NCBI GenBank assembly: GCA_017461445.1 | Contig: JAFTXW010000004.1 | Span: forward strand, 1 to 64,000 | From: Oscillospiraceae bacterium | GTDB lineage: Bacteria; Bacillota; Clostridia; Oscillospirales; Oscillospiraceae | Direction of reading: 5' to 3' | Length of the DNA: 64,000 nt | Part shown: in pieces, positions 29,131 to 36,677 of the stretch | Position numbering within the stretch: position 1 is the first letter of the stretch | How the letters are laid out: each line of letters starts with the position of its first letter | Made by a program: the position numbers and the translations under genes | The notes under the pieces: generated by a model | The model's input: the letters and a program-made list of their open reading frames with translations, nothing else | The model's database searches: none | Told to the model about the DNA's origin: nothing

Positions 29131-29257
29131 GGGAATTAGGAGTTAGGAGTGAGGAATTGTACTTCCCAGCTCATATCCTGTTCCCCGCATTTCTCTCTTT
29201 TTTCAGACAGGGAGGAAGATAGAAAATTCCTAACTCCTCATTCCTAATTCCTAACTT
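29131..29257. repeat. Palindromic intergenic element (GAATTAGGAGTTAGGAG family)
   Basis: The left arm (29132-29158) and right arm (29224-29257) are inverted repeats of AATTAGGAGT/AATGAGG units around a unique centre. It separates two minus-strand genes. Second copy of the 25476 family. Confidence 0.6.
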
Positions 29258-29259
29258 GC

Positions 29260-30390
29260 TTACTTCTTCCGCTTATTCTCGGTAAACATATAATAGTCGC
29301 ACTTGATCATGCCGTTATAGAGCTTGCGCTTTTTGTCGGCGCGCTTGCCGAAGTAGTGTTCGAACTCCGGCTCGGAGGTGATGATATACTTTTTCCAGCC
29401 GTCGGCGTAGCGGACATGCTTGCCGAAGGCGGCGTAGAGCCGCTGGGCACTCTGCTGCTCCATCATCCGCTGGCCGTAGGGGGGATTGCAGATAATGACA
29501 CCGGACTGGGCGGGCAAATCCATTTTCGTCGCGTCGCCATCCCGGAAGGAGATGCAGTCGGCAACCCCGGCCTTCCGGGCGTTGGAAATGGAAAGGCTAA
29601 TGCACTTGGGGTCATTGTCGGAGCCCAGGATCTGGTATTTGCCGTTAAATTCCTTATCCTTGGCTTCGGTGCGGACATCGCCCCAAATGGCAGGCTCGCA
29701 CCAGGCAAAGGCCTCGCCAGCGAAGCGGCGGTACATACCGGGGGCCTTATTTTTGGCGATCAGAGCGGCTTCAATGGGGATGGTGCCGGAGCCGCAGAAG
29801 GGATCCCAGATGAAATCCCGGCCCCGGTAGCGGGTCAGGGTCACCATGGCGGCGGCCAGGGTCTCCCGCAGGGGGGCATCGTTGCCCACAGCCCGGTAGC
29901 CACGCTTGTGCAGGCCGGGCCCAGAGGTATCCAGGTACAGCTGCACCCGGTCGTTCATGATGGAAAACTGCAGCTGGTACTTGGCTCCCGTCTCGGGCAG
30001 CCAGGAAACGCCGTATTTTTCGCCCAGCCGCTTGGAGGCGGCCTTCTTGATGATGGCCTGGCAGTCGGGCACGGACATGAGCTGGCTGTTCAGGCAATGG
30101 CCCTTCACGGGGAAGGTGCCGTCCTTGGGGATGAAATCCTCCAGGTTGGTGTTGTAAACACCCTGGAACAGCTGCTCAAAGGTGGTGGCCTTGAAATCCG
30201 CCAGCACCAGCAGCACCCGCTCGCCGGTGCGCAGGCACACATTGGCCTTAGCCATGGCCCGGACATCGCCGGAGAACAGCACCCGGCCGTTTTCGACACG
30301 GACGTTCTCAATATTCAAACGCCGCAATTCGTCCCCCGCCAGACCTTCCAGGCCAAACAAACAAGGTACGCTAAATTCAAAATTTGACAT
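29260..30390 (-). CDS. THUMP-domain class I rRNA methyltransferase (RlmL/YpsC-like)
   Basis: A 376-aa RNA methyltransferase, probably making m2G in 23S rRNA like YpsC/RlmL. The N-terminal ferredoxin-like plus THUMP domain spans about 1-160. The SAM domain has DPFCGSGTIPIEAA (about 192-205), GSDNDPKCI, and the catalytic NPPYG. GGAGG lies 5 nt before the ATG. The 23S target is inferred from the family. Upstream sits the composite CTGTAG element at 30424. Confidence 0.9.
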   Translation of the reverse strand: MSNFEFSVPCLFGLEGLAGDELRRLNIENVRVENGRVLFSGDVRAMAKANVCLRTGERVLLVLADFKATTFEQLFQGVYNTNLEDFIPKDGTFPVKGHCLNSQLMSVPDCQAIIKKAASKRLGEKYGVSWLPETGAKYQLQFSIMNDRVQLYLDTSGPGLHKRGYRAVGNDAPLRETLAAAMVTLTRYRGRDFIWDPFCGSGTIPIEAALIAKNKAPGMYRRFAGEAFAWCEPAIWGDVRTEAKDKEFNGKYQILGSDNDPKCISLSISNARKAGVADCISFRDGDATKMDLPAQSGVIICNPPYGQRMMEQQSAQRLYAAFGKHVRYADGWKKYIITSEPEFEHYFGKRADKKRKLYNGMIKCDYYMFTENKRKK

Positions 30391-30423
30391 AGTTCCTCCA
30401 TTTTTAAATCCTTCCGAAAAACA

Positions 30424-30613
30424 CTGTAGGGGAGGGTCATCTTAGCAGCCGTTGCAGCAAAGCTGCTTATGGATGCTTAGTGCATAGCAGACCCTCCCGC
30501 CAAAATTGCGAATCAATTTTGGATTTCCCGAAGGGAACAAAATAGAATCGCCTTACGGCGATGTGATTTTGCTTGAGCAAAATCACCGGGAGGGTCAAGA
30601 CCCTCCCCTACGG
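30424..30613. mobile_element. MITE-like element, composite copy (CTGTAGGGGAGGGTC ends)
   Basis: Termini GTAGGGGAGGGTC (30426-30438) and GACCCTCCCCTAC (30599-30611) are perfect inverted repeats. The left two-thirds of the first 70 bp matches the element at 31253-31338, and the segment from about 30490 to the end matches the element at 63826-63972. It therefore looks like two modules joined at a shared GACCCTCCC box. Confidence 0.7.
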
Positions 30614-30620
30614 TTTTTAT

Positions 30621-31166
30621 TTAGGGAATCAGCTTTTTCGGTTTGATATACCGCTCTTCCTCAGAAAAGACGCAGCCGCAGTATTTCTGCATATAGAACC
30701 CATGCTCCCGGGCGAAGTTCTGACCGTCCTTGAAGTAGGGGCGGAAGTCCCGGTACAGAAACTGCACGCCGTATTCAGCGGCGGCCCGCTCCGCCGTCTC
30801 CCGCATCAGCTCATGGTTTTGGTAGGGGCTGATGAAAAGGGATGAGGTAAAGCTGTCGAAGCCACCCTCCGCCGCCTGCCAGGCTGTTTCAAAAAGCCGC
30901 ATTTCGTAGCACTTGCCGCAGCGGTGGGCGATGTCATCGGCCACTGCCCGGACGAAGGGCCGCAGGGCGTAGTCATTTTTCATGATCAGGGGCAGTTCGA
31001 TTTCTTTTGCATAGGATTCCACGCAGTTGCGCCGGGCCCGGTATTCGGTGACCGGGTGGATATTGGGATTATACCAGAACCCCGCCACCTCGATACCGTC
31101 GGTGCGCAAAATTTCAATGGGCTGATTGGCGCAGGGCGCGCAGCAGATATGAAGAAGGGTTTTCAT
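30621..31166 (-). CDS. queH: Epoxyqueuosine reductase QueH
   Basis: The iron-sulfur enzyme (DUF208) that reduces epoxyqueuosine to queuosine in tRNA, the non-orthologous alternative to QueG. The 181-aa protein shows CCAPC (residues 9-13), RCGKCYEMRL and YCGCVFSE, which supply cluster and redox cysteines, and WYNPNIHP. I start at 31166 because GGGAGG precedes that ATG; the frame extends further up through the promoter. With mtaB next to it, the neighbourhood has a tRNA anticodon-loop modification theme. Confidence 0.92.
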   Translation of the reverse strand: MKTLLHICCAPCANQPIEILRTDGIEVAGFWYNPNIHPVTEYRARRNCVESYAKEIELPLIMKNDYALRPFVRAVADDIAHRCGKCYEMRLFETAWQAAEGGFDSFTSSLFISPYQNHELMRETAERAAAEYGVQFLYRDFRPYFKDGQNFAREHGFYMQKYCGCVFSEEERYIKPKKLIP

Positions 31167-31197
31167 AAGAAACCTCCCGAAAAAACGCATATTTGGT

Positions 31198-31226
31198 ATT
31201 GTACCATAGAAAAAATCCCATTGCAA
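31198..31226 (-). promoter_or_regulatory. Promoter of queH
   Basis: TTGCAA (31221-31226), 17-nt spacer, TACAAT (31198-31203) on the minus strand. Confidence 0.7.
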
Positions 31227-31252
31227 GGGATGGAAGGGAAATTATCGTTTTC

Positions 31253-31338
31253 CTCTGTAGGGCGGGGGTCATCTTAGCAGCCGTTGCCGCAAAGCGGCTT
31301 ACGGATGCTTAGTGCATAGCTGACCCCGCCCTACAGAG
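31253..31338. mobile_element. Small MITE-like element overlapping the mtaB stop codon
   Basis: An 86-bp element with ends CTCTGTAGGGCGGGGGTCA (31253-31271) and TGACCCCGCCCTACAGAG (31321-31338), inverted repeats with one extra G. The arms differ from the 30424 copy in step (GGGGAGG to GGGCGGGG on both sides), so pairing is kept. The centre is shared with 30434-30493. The TAG stop of mtaB (31331-31333) lies in its right terminus. Confidence 0.7.
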
Positions 31339-32629
31339 AGTATTCGCTTATCTCTCCCGTCACGCCGTCCCGATACAGGGCGGTGATCTTCACGTTTCGG
31401 AGCTCATTATGCAGCTTTTCGCCCTCTGCGTAGACCTTCACATAGTTGGGGGCGTGGCCTGTATAGAACTCGCCGTCTTTTTCCTCGAACAGGACAGCCT
31501 GTGTGGTTCCCACTAGCCTTCCCCGGTATTCCCGGCTCATTTCCTCCGCAACGGCGATGGCGGCGCGGCTGCGTTCTTCCTTGGTGGCGTTGTTATGCTG
31601 GCCCGGCATTTTGTCGGCGGGAGTGCCGGGACGGCGGGAGTAGGGGAAGATGTGCATGTCCGCGAAGCGGCACTTGCGGATAAAGGCAAGGCTTTGGGCG
31701 AATTCCTCCTCGGTCTCTCCGGGGAAAGCCACGATCATATCCGTGGTGACGGCGCAGCCGGGGAAATATTGATTCAAAAGCGTTACGCTCTCAAAATACC
31801 GGGCGGTGTCATATTTCCGCTTCATCCGGGCTAAAACGGTATCGCAGCCGGACTGCATGGACAGATGGAACTGGGGGCAGAGGTTGGGGAGCTTCGCCAT
31901 CCGCTGACAGAATTCCTCCGTGACGATCCGGGGCTCCAAACTACCCAGCCGCACCCGCAGGTCAGCGACAGCCATGCAGACTTCTTCGATCAGGAGGGCT
32001 GGCTCCGGCTTTCCCGGCAGATCCACGCCCCAGCTGGCGATCTCGATGCCCGTCACCACGATTTCCCGATAGCCCCGCTGAGCCAGTTCCTTCGCCTGCT
32101 CCACCGCTACCTCCAGGGGCGCGGAGCGGACGGGGCCCCGGGTGTAGGGGATGATGCAGTAGGAGCAGAAGTTGACGCAGCCATCCTGAACCTTCAGCAT
32201 GGCTCTTGTCCGCTCCTCCAGGCCTCCGGCAGGGAGAATTTCAAACTCCCGGCGGCGCAGGGCGTTGTCCAGACTTTCCTGGTAAGTCCGCTCCCCCAGG
32301 GCGGAGAGCATCATTTCCACGAATTCCTCCCGCTTCGCGCTGCCGCCGATGACATCGATCCCTAACTCCCGGACGGCCTCCGGGGCGTGCTGGGCATAGC
32401 AGCCGCAGACGCCGATAACGGCGTTGGGATTGTCCCGGCGGCACCGGCGGATCACCGCCCGGTTCTTCTTGTCCGCCACGGCGGTGACGGAGCAGGTGTT
32501 GATGATGTAGCCGTCGCAGGCTTCGTCAAAATGCCCGATCTCGTGGCCTTTTTCGGTCAGAAAACGCTCCATGGCCTGGGTCTCATACTGATTTGTCTTG
32601 CATCCAAGGGTAAAAAACGCAAATTTCAT
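31331..32629 (-). CDS. mtaB: tRNA t6A37 methylthiotransferase MtaB
   Basis: Radical-SAM enzyme adding methylthio to t6A37 of ANN-decoding tRNAs. The 432-aa protein has an N-terminal UPF0004 domain with its three cluster Cys (FTLGCKTNQYE, NTCSVT, GCYAQ), the radical-SAM motif CSYCIIPYTRG (about 150-160), and a C-terminal TRAM-like domain. SD GGTGG lies 7 nt before the ATG at 32629; a GTG five codons earlier is part of that site. The last Leu and the stop codon come from the terminal repeat of an inserted palindromic element. Confidence 0.93.
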   Translation of the reverse strand: MKFAFFTLGCKTNQYETQAMERFLTEKGHEIGHFDEACDGYIINTCSVTAVADKKNRAVIRRCRRDNPNAVIGVCGCYAQHAPEAVRELGIDVIGGSAKREEFVEMMLSALGERTYQESLDNALRRREFEILPAGGLEERTRAMLKVQDGCVNFCSYCIIPYTRGPVRSAPLEVAVEQAKELAQRGYREIVVTGIEIASWGVDLPGKPEPALLIEEVCMAVADLRVRLGSLEPRIVTEEFCQRMAKLPNLCPQFHLSMQSGCDTVLARMKRKYDTARYFESVTLLNQYFPGCAVTTDMIVAFPGETEEEFAQSLAFIRKCRFADMHIFPYSRRPGTPADKMPGQHNNATKEERSRAAIAVAEEMSREYRGRLVGTTQAVLFEEKDGEFYTGHAPNYVKVYAEGEKLHNELRNVKITALYRDGVTGEISEYSL

Positions 32630-32685
32630 TGTTAAATCCACCAATTTAGAAATCTAATTTTTGTACTATTCGTCCAAACCGACAA

Positions 32686-32713
32686 TTGCTTTTCGAAAAA
32701 AAGCTGTTATAAT
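32686..32713 (+). promoter_or_regulatory. Promoter of the HPr-like gene
   Basis: TTGCTT (32686-32691), 16-nt spacer, TATAAT (32708-32713), facing away from mtaB. Confidence 0.7.
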
Positions 32714-32813
32714 ATAGCTCATCCGCTGGAAAGCGGCACGTTGGAGTCGATCCGAAATCGTTCTCCCCAATTATACACGAAAAATGAATGTTTGTACAGT
32801 CCGGGGGGAAATT

Positions 32814-33047
32814 ATGAAGGAAATTACAATTCGAATTGGGTCTGTTCAGCAGGTTCTGGACTTCGTTTCCCTGGCCACTGCCCGGCCTTTTCGAATCACG
32901 GTTTCCGACGGACACCACAACGTCAACGGGAAAAGCTTCCTGGAAATGTTCTGCCTCAACGCGCAGCAGCCCCTGAAGGTATCCTTTGACTGCAGCGAGG
33001 AAGAATTTCAGCAATTCTCCCGGGACACGGAACAGTTCCAAAAATAA
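32814..33047 (+). CDS. HPr-like protein without the active-site histidine
   Basis: A 77-aa protein whose length and pattern (KEITIRI start, VNGKSFLEMFCLNAQQPLKV in the middle) follow the PTS phosphocarrier HPr. The Ser46-region equivalent is kept (VNGKSFLEM against VNAKSIMGLM). The segment that normally holds GLHARPA with phospho-His15 reads SVQQVLDFV, so it cannot carry PEP-derived phosphate there. A regulatory role, as for Crh, is possible but inferred. SD GGGGG before the ATG; own promoter and terminator. Confidence 0.72.
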   Translation: MKEITIRIGSVQQVLDFVSLATARPFRITVSDGHHNVNGKSFLEMFCLNAQQPLKVSFDCSEEEFQQFSRDTEQFQK

Positions 33048-33098
33048 CTCAGGCTCTAGTAGCACTGCTCTGGGAATACTCGGGGCGGGTTTTAAAAC

Positions 33099-33126
33099 GC
33101 ACCTGCGAAAGCGGGTGCTTTTTTTG
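33099..33126 (+). terminator. Terminator after the HPr-like gene
   Basis: GCACCTGC-GAAA-GCGGGTGC stem followed by TTTTTTT. Confidence 0.9.
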
Positions 33127-33127
33127 T

Positions 33128-33197
33128 GCCGGCATGGGCCGGCGGCCAATGCGTGCCCGGCTGGCGCACGCATTAGCCGCGGGCCTTGCCCGCAAAC
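33128..33197. repeat. GC-rich hairpin cluster upstream of lspA
   Basis: Nested inverted repeats, the largest AATGCGTGC/GCACGCATT, flanked by GGCCGGCGGCC and GCCGCGGGCC. No T-run. Possibly another decayed palindromic element. Confidence 0.4.
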
Positions 33198-33203
33198 AAC
33201 AAT

Positions 33204-33232
33204 TTGACATTCCCCTCCCTGCATGGTATCAT
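33204..33232 (+). promoter_or_regulatory. Promoter of lspA-rluD
   Basis: TTGACA (33204-33209), 17-nt spacer, TATCAT (33227-33232), 28 nt upstream of the lspA ATG. Confidence 0.75.
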
Positions 33233-33259
33233 AATTTTTAACGAACAGGAGGAAACACC

Positions 33260-33739
33260 ATGTCTTTTCTTTATTACGCGCTTTTTGCCGGGGCTGTTGT
33301 GGTTCTGGATCAGGTTACCAAATATCTTACCGTGGCGAACATCGCCCTGTATGCGGACATGCCCTTTCTCCCCGGGCTGCTGCAGCTGACCTATGTGCAG
33401 AACACCGGCGCGGCCTTCTCCTCCTTTGAGGGGCAGCAGTGGCTGTTTGCGGCGGTTTTCGGGGTATTTACCTGTCTGCTGGCCTGGGAATATTTTAAAA
33501 AGCCCATGGGCTTCACCAAATTTGAGCGTTTTTGCATCTTCGCCATCTACGGCGGCGGCCTGGGCAACATGATTGACCGGCTGCGCCTGGGCTATGTGGT
33601 GGACATGATCGAGACCACCTTCATTGAGTTTCCCGTGTTCAACGTAGCCGACTGCTTCATCACCTGCGGCTGCGCGGCTCTGATGATCTCGCTGCTGCTG
33701 TTTAATAAGGAATTCTGGAAGGACGAGAAGAAAAAATGA
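33260..33739 (+). CDS. lspA: Lipoprotein signal peptidase (signal peptidase II)
   Basis: Membrane aspartyl protease that cleaves prolipoproteins before the lipidated Cys, as needed by MalE and the other lipoproteins in this window. The 159-aa protein has four membrane helices and both catalytic blocks, GGGLGNMIDRL (about 96-106) and FNVADCFI (about 122-129). VQNTGAAFS is also conserved. AGGAGG before the ATG. Its stop codon overlaps the rluD start (ATGA), so the two are translationally coupled, as in many Firmicutes. Confidence 0.95.
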   Translation: MSFLYYALFAGAVVVLDQVTKYLTVANIALYADMPFLPGLLQLTYVQNTGAAFSSFEGQQWLFAAVFGVFTCLLAWEYFKKPMGFTKFERFCIFAIYGGGLGNMIDRLRLGYVVDMIETTFIEFPVFNVADCFITCGCAALMISLLLFNKEFWKDEKKK

Positions 33740-34641
33740 TCCTGTATGCCGACATTCCCGGGGAGCGGCTGGATGCCTTTCTGGCCCGCTGCGCCGAAAA
33801 TATGAGCCGCTCCGCCGCCCAGAAGCTCATCGAGGAGGGCCAGGTAACGCGCAACGGCAAGCCCGGCAAGAAAAATGACAAGCTGAATACAGGCGACGCC
33901 ATCGAGTACACCATTCCCGAACCGAAGGAAGTGGACATCAAGCCCACGCAGATGCAGCTGGACATCGTGTATGAAGACGAGGACGTGGTGGTCATTAACA
34001 AGCCCAAGGGTCTGGTGGTCCACCCCGCCGCGGGGCATCAGGACGATACCCTGGTGAACGGCCTGCTCTACGCCCTGGGGGACGACCTTTCGGGCATCAA
34101 CGGCGAGCTGCGGCCCGGCATCGTCCACCGCATCGACAAGGATACGTCAGGCCTGCTGGCAGTGGCGAAAAATGATTTTGCCCACACCTTCCTGGCCTCC
34201 CAGCTGAAGGATCACACCATGGCCCGGACTTACGAGGCCATCGTCTGCGGCTCCTTCCGGGAGGACAGCGGCACCGTGGACGCGCCCATCGGGCGGCATC
34301 CCAGCGACCGGAAGAAAATGTGCGTCACCGAGCGCAATTCCAAGCCCGCCGTGACCCACTGGGAGGTCGTCAAACGCTACCGGGGCTACACCCACATCCG
34401 CTGTAAGCTGGAAACGGGCCGCACCCATCAAATCAGAGTGCATATGGCGAGCATCGGCCACCCCATTCTGGGGGACACGGTCTACGGTCACAAAAAGCCC
34501 GAGCTGGGCCAGGACAGCCAGTGCCTCCATGCAGGAGCCCTCTGCTTCCGCCATCCCAGAGACGGCCGCCCCGTGATGGTCTTTGCCCCCTTACCCCAAT
34601 ATTTTCAGGAAGTTATTGCGAAATTGGAGAAAATGGGATAA
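33736..34641 (+). CDS. rluD: RluD-family 23S rRNA pseudouridine synthase
   Basis: Converts uridines of 23S rRNA (helix 69 in RluD itself) to pseudouridine. The 301-aa protein has an N-terminal S4 RNA-binding domain (about 8-65) and the catalytic domain with HRIDKDTSGLL, whose Asp is the nucleophile. KPKGLVVHP and GRTHQIRVH complete the signature. It overlaps lspA by 4 nt. The exact target uridines are inferred; YlyB-type orthologs sit next to lspA in B. subtilis. Confidence 0.92.
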   Translation: MILYADIPGERLDAFLARCAENMSRSAAQKLIEEGQVTRNGKPGKKNDKLNTGDAIEYTIPEPKEVDIKPTQMQLDIVYEDEDVVVINKPKGLVVHPAAGHQDDTLVNGLLYALGDDLSGINGELRPGIVHRIDKDTSGLLAVAKNDFAHTFLASQLKDHTMARTYEAIVCGSFREDSGTVDAPIGRHPSDRKKMCVTERNSKPAVTHWEVVKRYRGYTHIRCKLETGRTHQIRVHMASIGHPILGDTVYGHKKPELGQDSQCLHAGALCFRHPRDGRPVMVFAPLPQYFQEVIAKLEKMG

Positions 34642-34642
34642 T

Positions 34643-34771
34643 TGAATTGAGAATTGAAAATTATGGTATTTCCTTTGGCAATGGATTTGAAATTTTCTGT
34701 TTGATACTATTTTCAATTTGAAATCTTTGTGAAAATAAATTTTCAACTTTCAACTTTCAATTTTCAATTAG
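34643..34771. repeat. AT-rich palindromic element (AATTGAAAATT family)
   Basis: The left arm AATTGAGAATTGAAAATT (34643-34660) and right arm (34739-34771, TTTTCAACTTTCAACTTTCAATTTTCAA-like) are inverted repeats of short AATTGAAA units. The element ends just before the SD of the next gene. A half copy (TTTTCAACTTTCCATTTTCAATT) lies at 27297-27321. Confidence 0.55.
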
Positions 34772-34781
34772 GAGGCCATTT

Positions 34782-35639
34782 ATGGGTCTTTTTTCGGACG
34801 TTTTACTGACTGCTGACTTTGACCGCACTCTGACCGCGCCGGATTCTACCATTCCTCAGCGGAATCTGGAGGCCATCCGGTATTTTATGGAGAACGGCGG
34901 TGCCTTTACCGTCAACACCGGCCGCAGTGTGCCCATGACGAAGGCATTCCGGGACATCGTGCCCGTCAACGCGCCGCTGCTGCTGTATAACGGCTCCGCC
35001 GCCTACGATCTGGCGAAGGGGGAGCTGTGCTTCTGCCATGAGATTCCGCTGGATATGTGGGAAACGCTGGGGAAGGTGCAGCGGATGTTCCCCGACCTGA
35101 CCGTGGAGATCCAGGGCCTGGATGCCCACTACCGGCTGGTAGAGAGCCATCCGGCCTGGGACGCTTTTTCCGACCACAACCAATGTGCCCGGGGCTTCGC
35201 GCGGCCCGGGGACGATGTGGGGCCCTTCCTGAAATTTTCCCTTTACGGCGAAATCCGGGACGTGACCGTGGCCAGCCTCTTTGACGGCAGCCCAGAGGAG
35301 ATCGCCCGGATGGACGAGGCGGAGCGGCTGCTGAACGAAACCTTCGGGGATCACTGTGCCGTTTTCCGGGCCGCCACCCGAATCATCGACGTTCACGCCA
35401 AGGGCGTGTCCAAGGCCCGCTCCGCCCGGGAGCTGCAAAAACAGCTGGGTCGAAAAATTCTGGTCTGCGCGGGCGACGCGGAAAACGACCTGATGATGCT
35501 TTCCGACGCGGATTATGCCTTCGTTCCCGCCGATGCCATCCTGGCAGGCCGGTTCCCGGAGGTGTGCAAATGCGCCGATGGAGCCGTCGCGGACGTGATC
35601 TACAAAAAAATTCCGGAAATTCTTGAAAAACTGGGTTGA
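34782..35639 (+). CDS. Cof-type HAD-IIB sugar-phosphatase-like hydrolase
   Basis: A 285-aa HAD-superfamily phosphatase. Motif I is ADFDRTLTA (residues 11-19; the second Asp position is Arg-flanked DFDRT), motif II is NTGRS (about 46-50), motif III is the Lys in AKGVSK, and motif IV is GDAENDLMM (about 233-241). A C2B cap lies between II and III. Substrates of this group are usually sugar phosphates or flavin precursors; none can be chosen. TTAGGAGG precedes the ATG. The -35 box for the tRNAs overlaps its stop codon. Confidence 0.85.
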   Translation: MGLFSDVLLTADFDRTLTAPDSTIPQRNLEAIRYFMENGGAFTVNTGRSVPMTKAFRDIVPVNAPLLLYNGSAAYDLAKGELCFCHEIPLDMWETLGKVQRMFPDLTVEIQGLDAHYRLVESHPAWDAFSDHNQCARGFARPGDDVGPFLKFSLYGEIRDVTVASLFDGSPEEIARMDEAERLLNETFGDHCAVFRAATRIIDVHAKGVSKARSARELQKQLGRKILVCAGDAENDLMMLSDADYAFVPADAILAGRFPEVCKCADGAVADVIYKKIPEILEKLG

Positions 35640-35664
35640 CAAGCGGGCACAATTATGGTAAAAT
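35636..35664 (+). promoter_or_regulatory. Promoter of the tRNA cluster
   Basis: TTGACA (35636-35641), 17-nt spacer, TAAAAT (35659-35664), about 33 nt before tRNA-Gly. The -35 box overlaps the stop codon of the HAD gene. Confidence 0.8.
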
Positions 35665-35696
35665 CCTATGGCTGAATCAGCCAGGCGAGAGGATTT

Positions 35697-35770
35697 GCGG
35701 GTGTAGTTCAATGGTAGAACACCAGCCTTCCAAGCTGGATACGCGGGTCCGATTCCCGTCACCCGCTCCA
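35697..35770 (+). tRNA. tRNA-Gly (TCC)
   Basis: Acceptor GCGGGTG pairs with CACCCGC and CCA is encoded. The anticodon stem CCAGC/GCTGG encloses loop CTTCCAA, anticodon TCC. The T-arm GCGGGTTCGATTCCCG-type stem is intact. 74 nt. Confidence 0.97.
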
Positions 35771-35777
35771 TAGACAT

Positions 35778-35854
35778 GCGCCAGTAGCTCAGCTGGATAG
35801 AGCAACTGCCTTCTAAGCAGTAGGTCGGGGGTTCGAGTCCCTCCTGGCGTGCCA
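35778..35854 (+). tRNA. tRNA-Arg (TCT)
   Basis: Acceptor GCGCCAG pairs with CTGGCGT (first pair G-U); discriminator G and CCA are encoded. The anticodon loop CTTCTAA gives TCT. 77 nt. The part from 35809 on, plus the spacer to 35880, is repeated at 60308-60379, so this gene is the likely attachment site of the island to the right. Confidence 0.96.
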
Positions 35855-35880
35855 TTCAGCTCAATTAAATATGGTGGATA
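35809..35880 (+). repeat. Left copy of 72-bp direct repeat (candidate attL)
   Basis: Runs from the anticodon stem of tRNA-Arg through its 3' end and the intergenic spacer to the first 8 nt of tRNA-His. It matches 60308-60379 at 71 of 72 positions (one T/C difference in the spacer). Confidence 0.8.
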
Positions 35881-35950
35881 TGGCCTAGTTGGCTAAGGCG
35901 TCAGATTGTGGCTCTGAAGATCGTGGGTTCGAGTCCCATTATCCACCCCA
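35873..35950 (+). tRNA. tRNA-His (GTG)
   Basis: Anticodon loop TTGTGGC gives GTG. The acceptor GTGGATA/TATCCAC is preceded by the encoded extra G(-1) that marks tRNA-His, opposite C73; CCA is encoded. The last 20 nt before CCA also occur inverted at 60372-60391. Confidence 0.96.
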
Positions 35951-35951
35951 T

Positions 35952-35990
35952 AAAGTTCCGATTTCCTCTTGAAATCGGAACTTTTTCTTT
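35952..35990 (+). terminator. Terminator of the tRNA cluster
   Basis: AAAGTTCCGATTTC/GAAATCGGAACTTT stem followed by TTCTTT. Confidence 0.9.
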
Positions 35991-36274
35991 ATAATCGGTT
36001 TCAAAAGTACAGGGTATATAATTGGCAATCCGTATCAGCCATCGTTGCTTTGCACTCCAAAAAGCGAAAACGCACATATAGTTCAAGCTGCCATTTCTGC
36101 CGTGCAGAGCATCGGAAAACACGCTTGACCCAGATTTGACCCAAACGGGAAATTTTTTAGAATTTCACCACCGAGCGGCGCATCAAGACTCTCTTTACGC
36201 AAGGAAAGCCTTTCTCAATTATCCAACACAGCATAACACCACCGGAATCAAGCCGGTGGTGAATAAGTGTGCCC
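35991..36274. other. Gene-poor left end of the island
   Basis: No convincing gene. It contains TTGACCCAGATTTGACCC (36125-36142), a near copy of 60174-60192 at the other end of the island, and a hairpin CACCACCGG/CCGGTGGTG at about 36238-36262. The first may be the 3' trace of a lost integrase gene, but that cannot be shown here. Confidence 0.4.
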
Positions 36275-36502
36275 TTATGAATCAATCCATTCGTATCCGG
36301 GGATTTCTAATGCCTTTCCATCCTCATTGCGAAATACATCAAGAACACCATTGGCAATCCGTACACATTGTGCAGACTTTGCATCATCTCCAAGGGCAAC
36401 AAACTGTTTTGCCATAATGTTGAGCATTTCAATCAAGCTATTTGTTTCTTTCGTTTTGTTAGATGTTGCCTGACGGCATAAGGTTTTGCCGTCTGACGGC
36501 AT
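36275..36502 (-). CDS. Small hypothetical ORF overlapping hairpin repeat copy A
   Basis: A 75-aa frame of unremarkable, coding-like composition (LIEMLNIMAKQFVALGDDAK...LEIPGYEWIDS). Its first ~20 codons are supplied by the 36438-36505 hairpin repeat, and there is no ribosome site before the ATG. It may be the remaining 3' part of an older gene rather than a working one. No family recognised. Confidence 0.3.
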   Translation of the reverse strand: MPSDGKTLCRQATSNKTKETNSLIEMLNIMAKQFVALGDDAKSAQCVRIANGVLDVFRNEDGKALEIPGYEWIDS

Positions 36503-36505
36503 CGG
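36438..36505 (+). repeat. Island hairpin repeat, copy A
   Basis: Conserved leader TATTTGTTTCTTTCGTTTTG then TTAG, followed by a hairpin (TGCCTGACGGCA ... TGCCGTCTGACGGCA). Same orientation as copies B-E. Confidence 0.7.
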
Positions 36506-36583
36506 AAAGGCTTGCTCTATTATTTGATATATCCCATCTGCTTCAGATACGGCTCATAGCGCGGAAACCTCAAATTAATCATA

Positions 36584-36611
36584 TTGCATTTTCTCCATTA
36601 AGTGGTATAAT
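36584..36611 (+). promoter_or_regulatory. Promoter of the 7TM-LuxR gene
   Basis: TTGCAT (36584-36589), 16-nt spacer, TATAAT (36606-36611), 66 nt before the start codon. Confidence 0.75.
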
Positions 36612-36677
36612 ATATGCGGCCAGATTTGAAGCAAATAATCTGACCGTTTATTATGTAGGAAGGAGTGGCAACAATCT

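Noticed and set aside
36458..36500. Integron attC-like site (GTTAGAT next to a hairpin, repeated between gene modules)
   Set aside because: Only two of five copies fit GTTRRRY, the core lies on the wrong side of the hairpin for attC, and no integron integrase is present.
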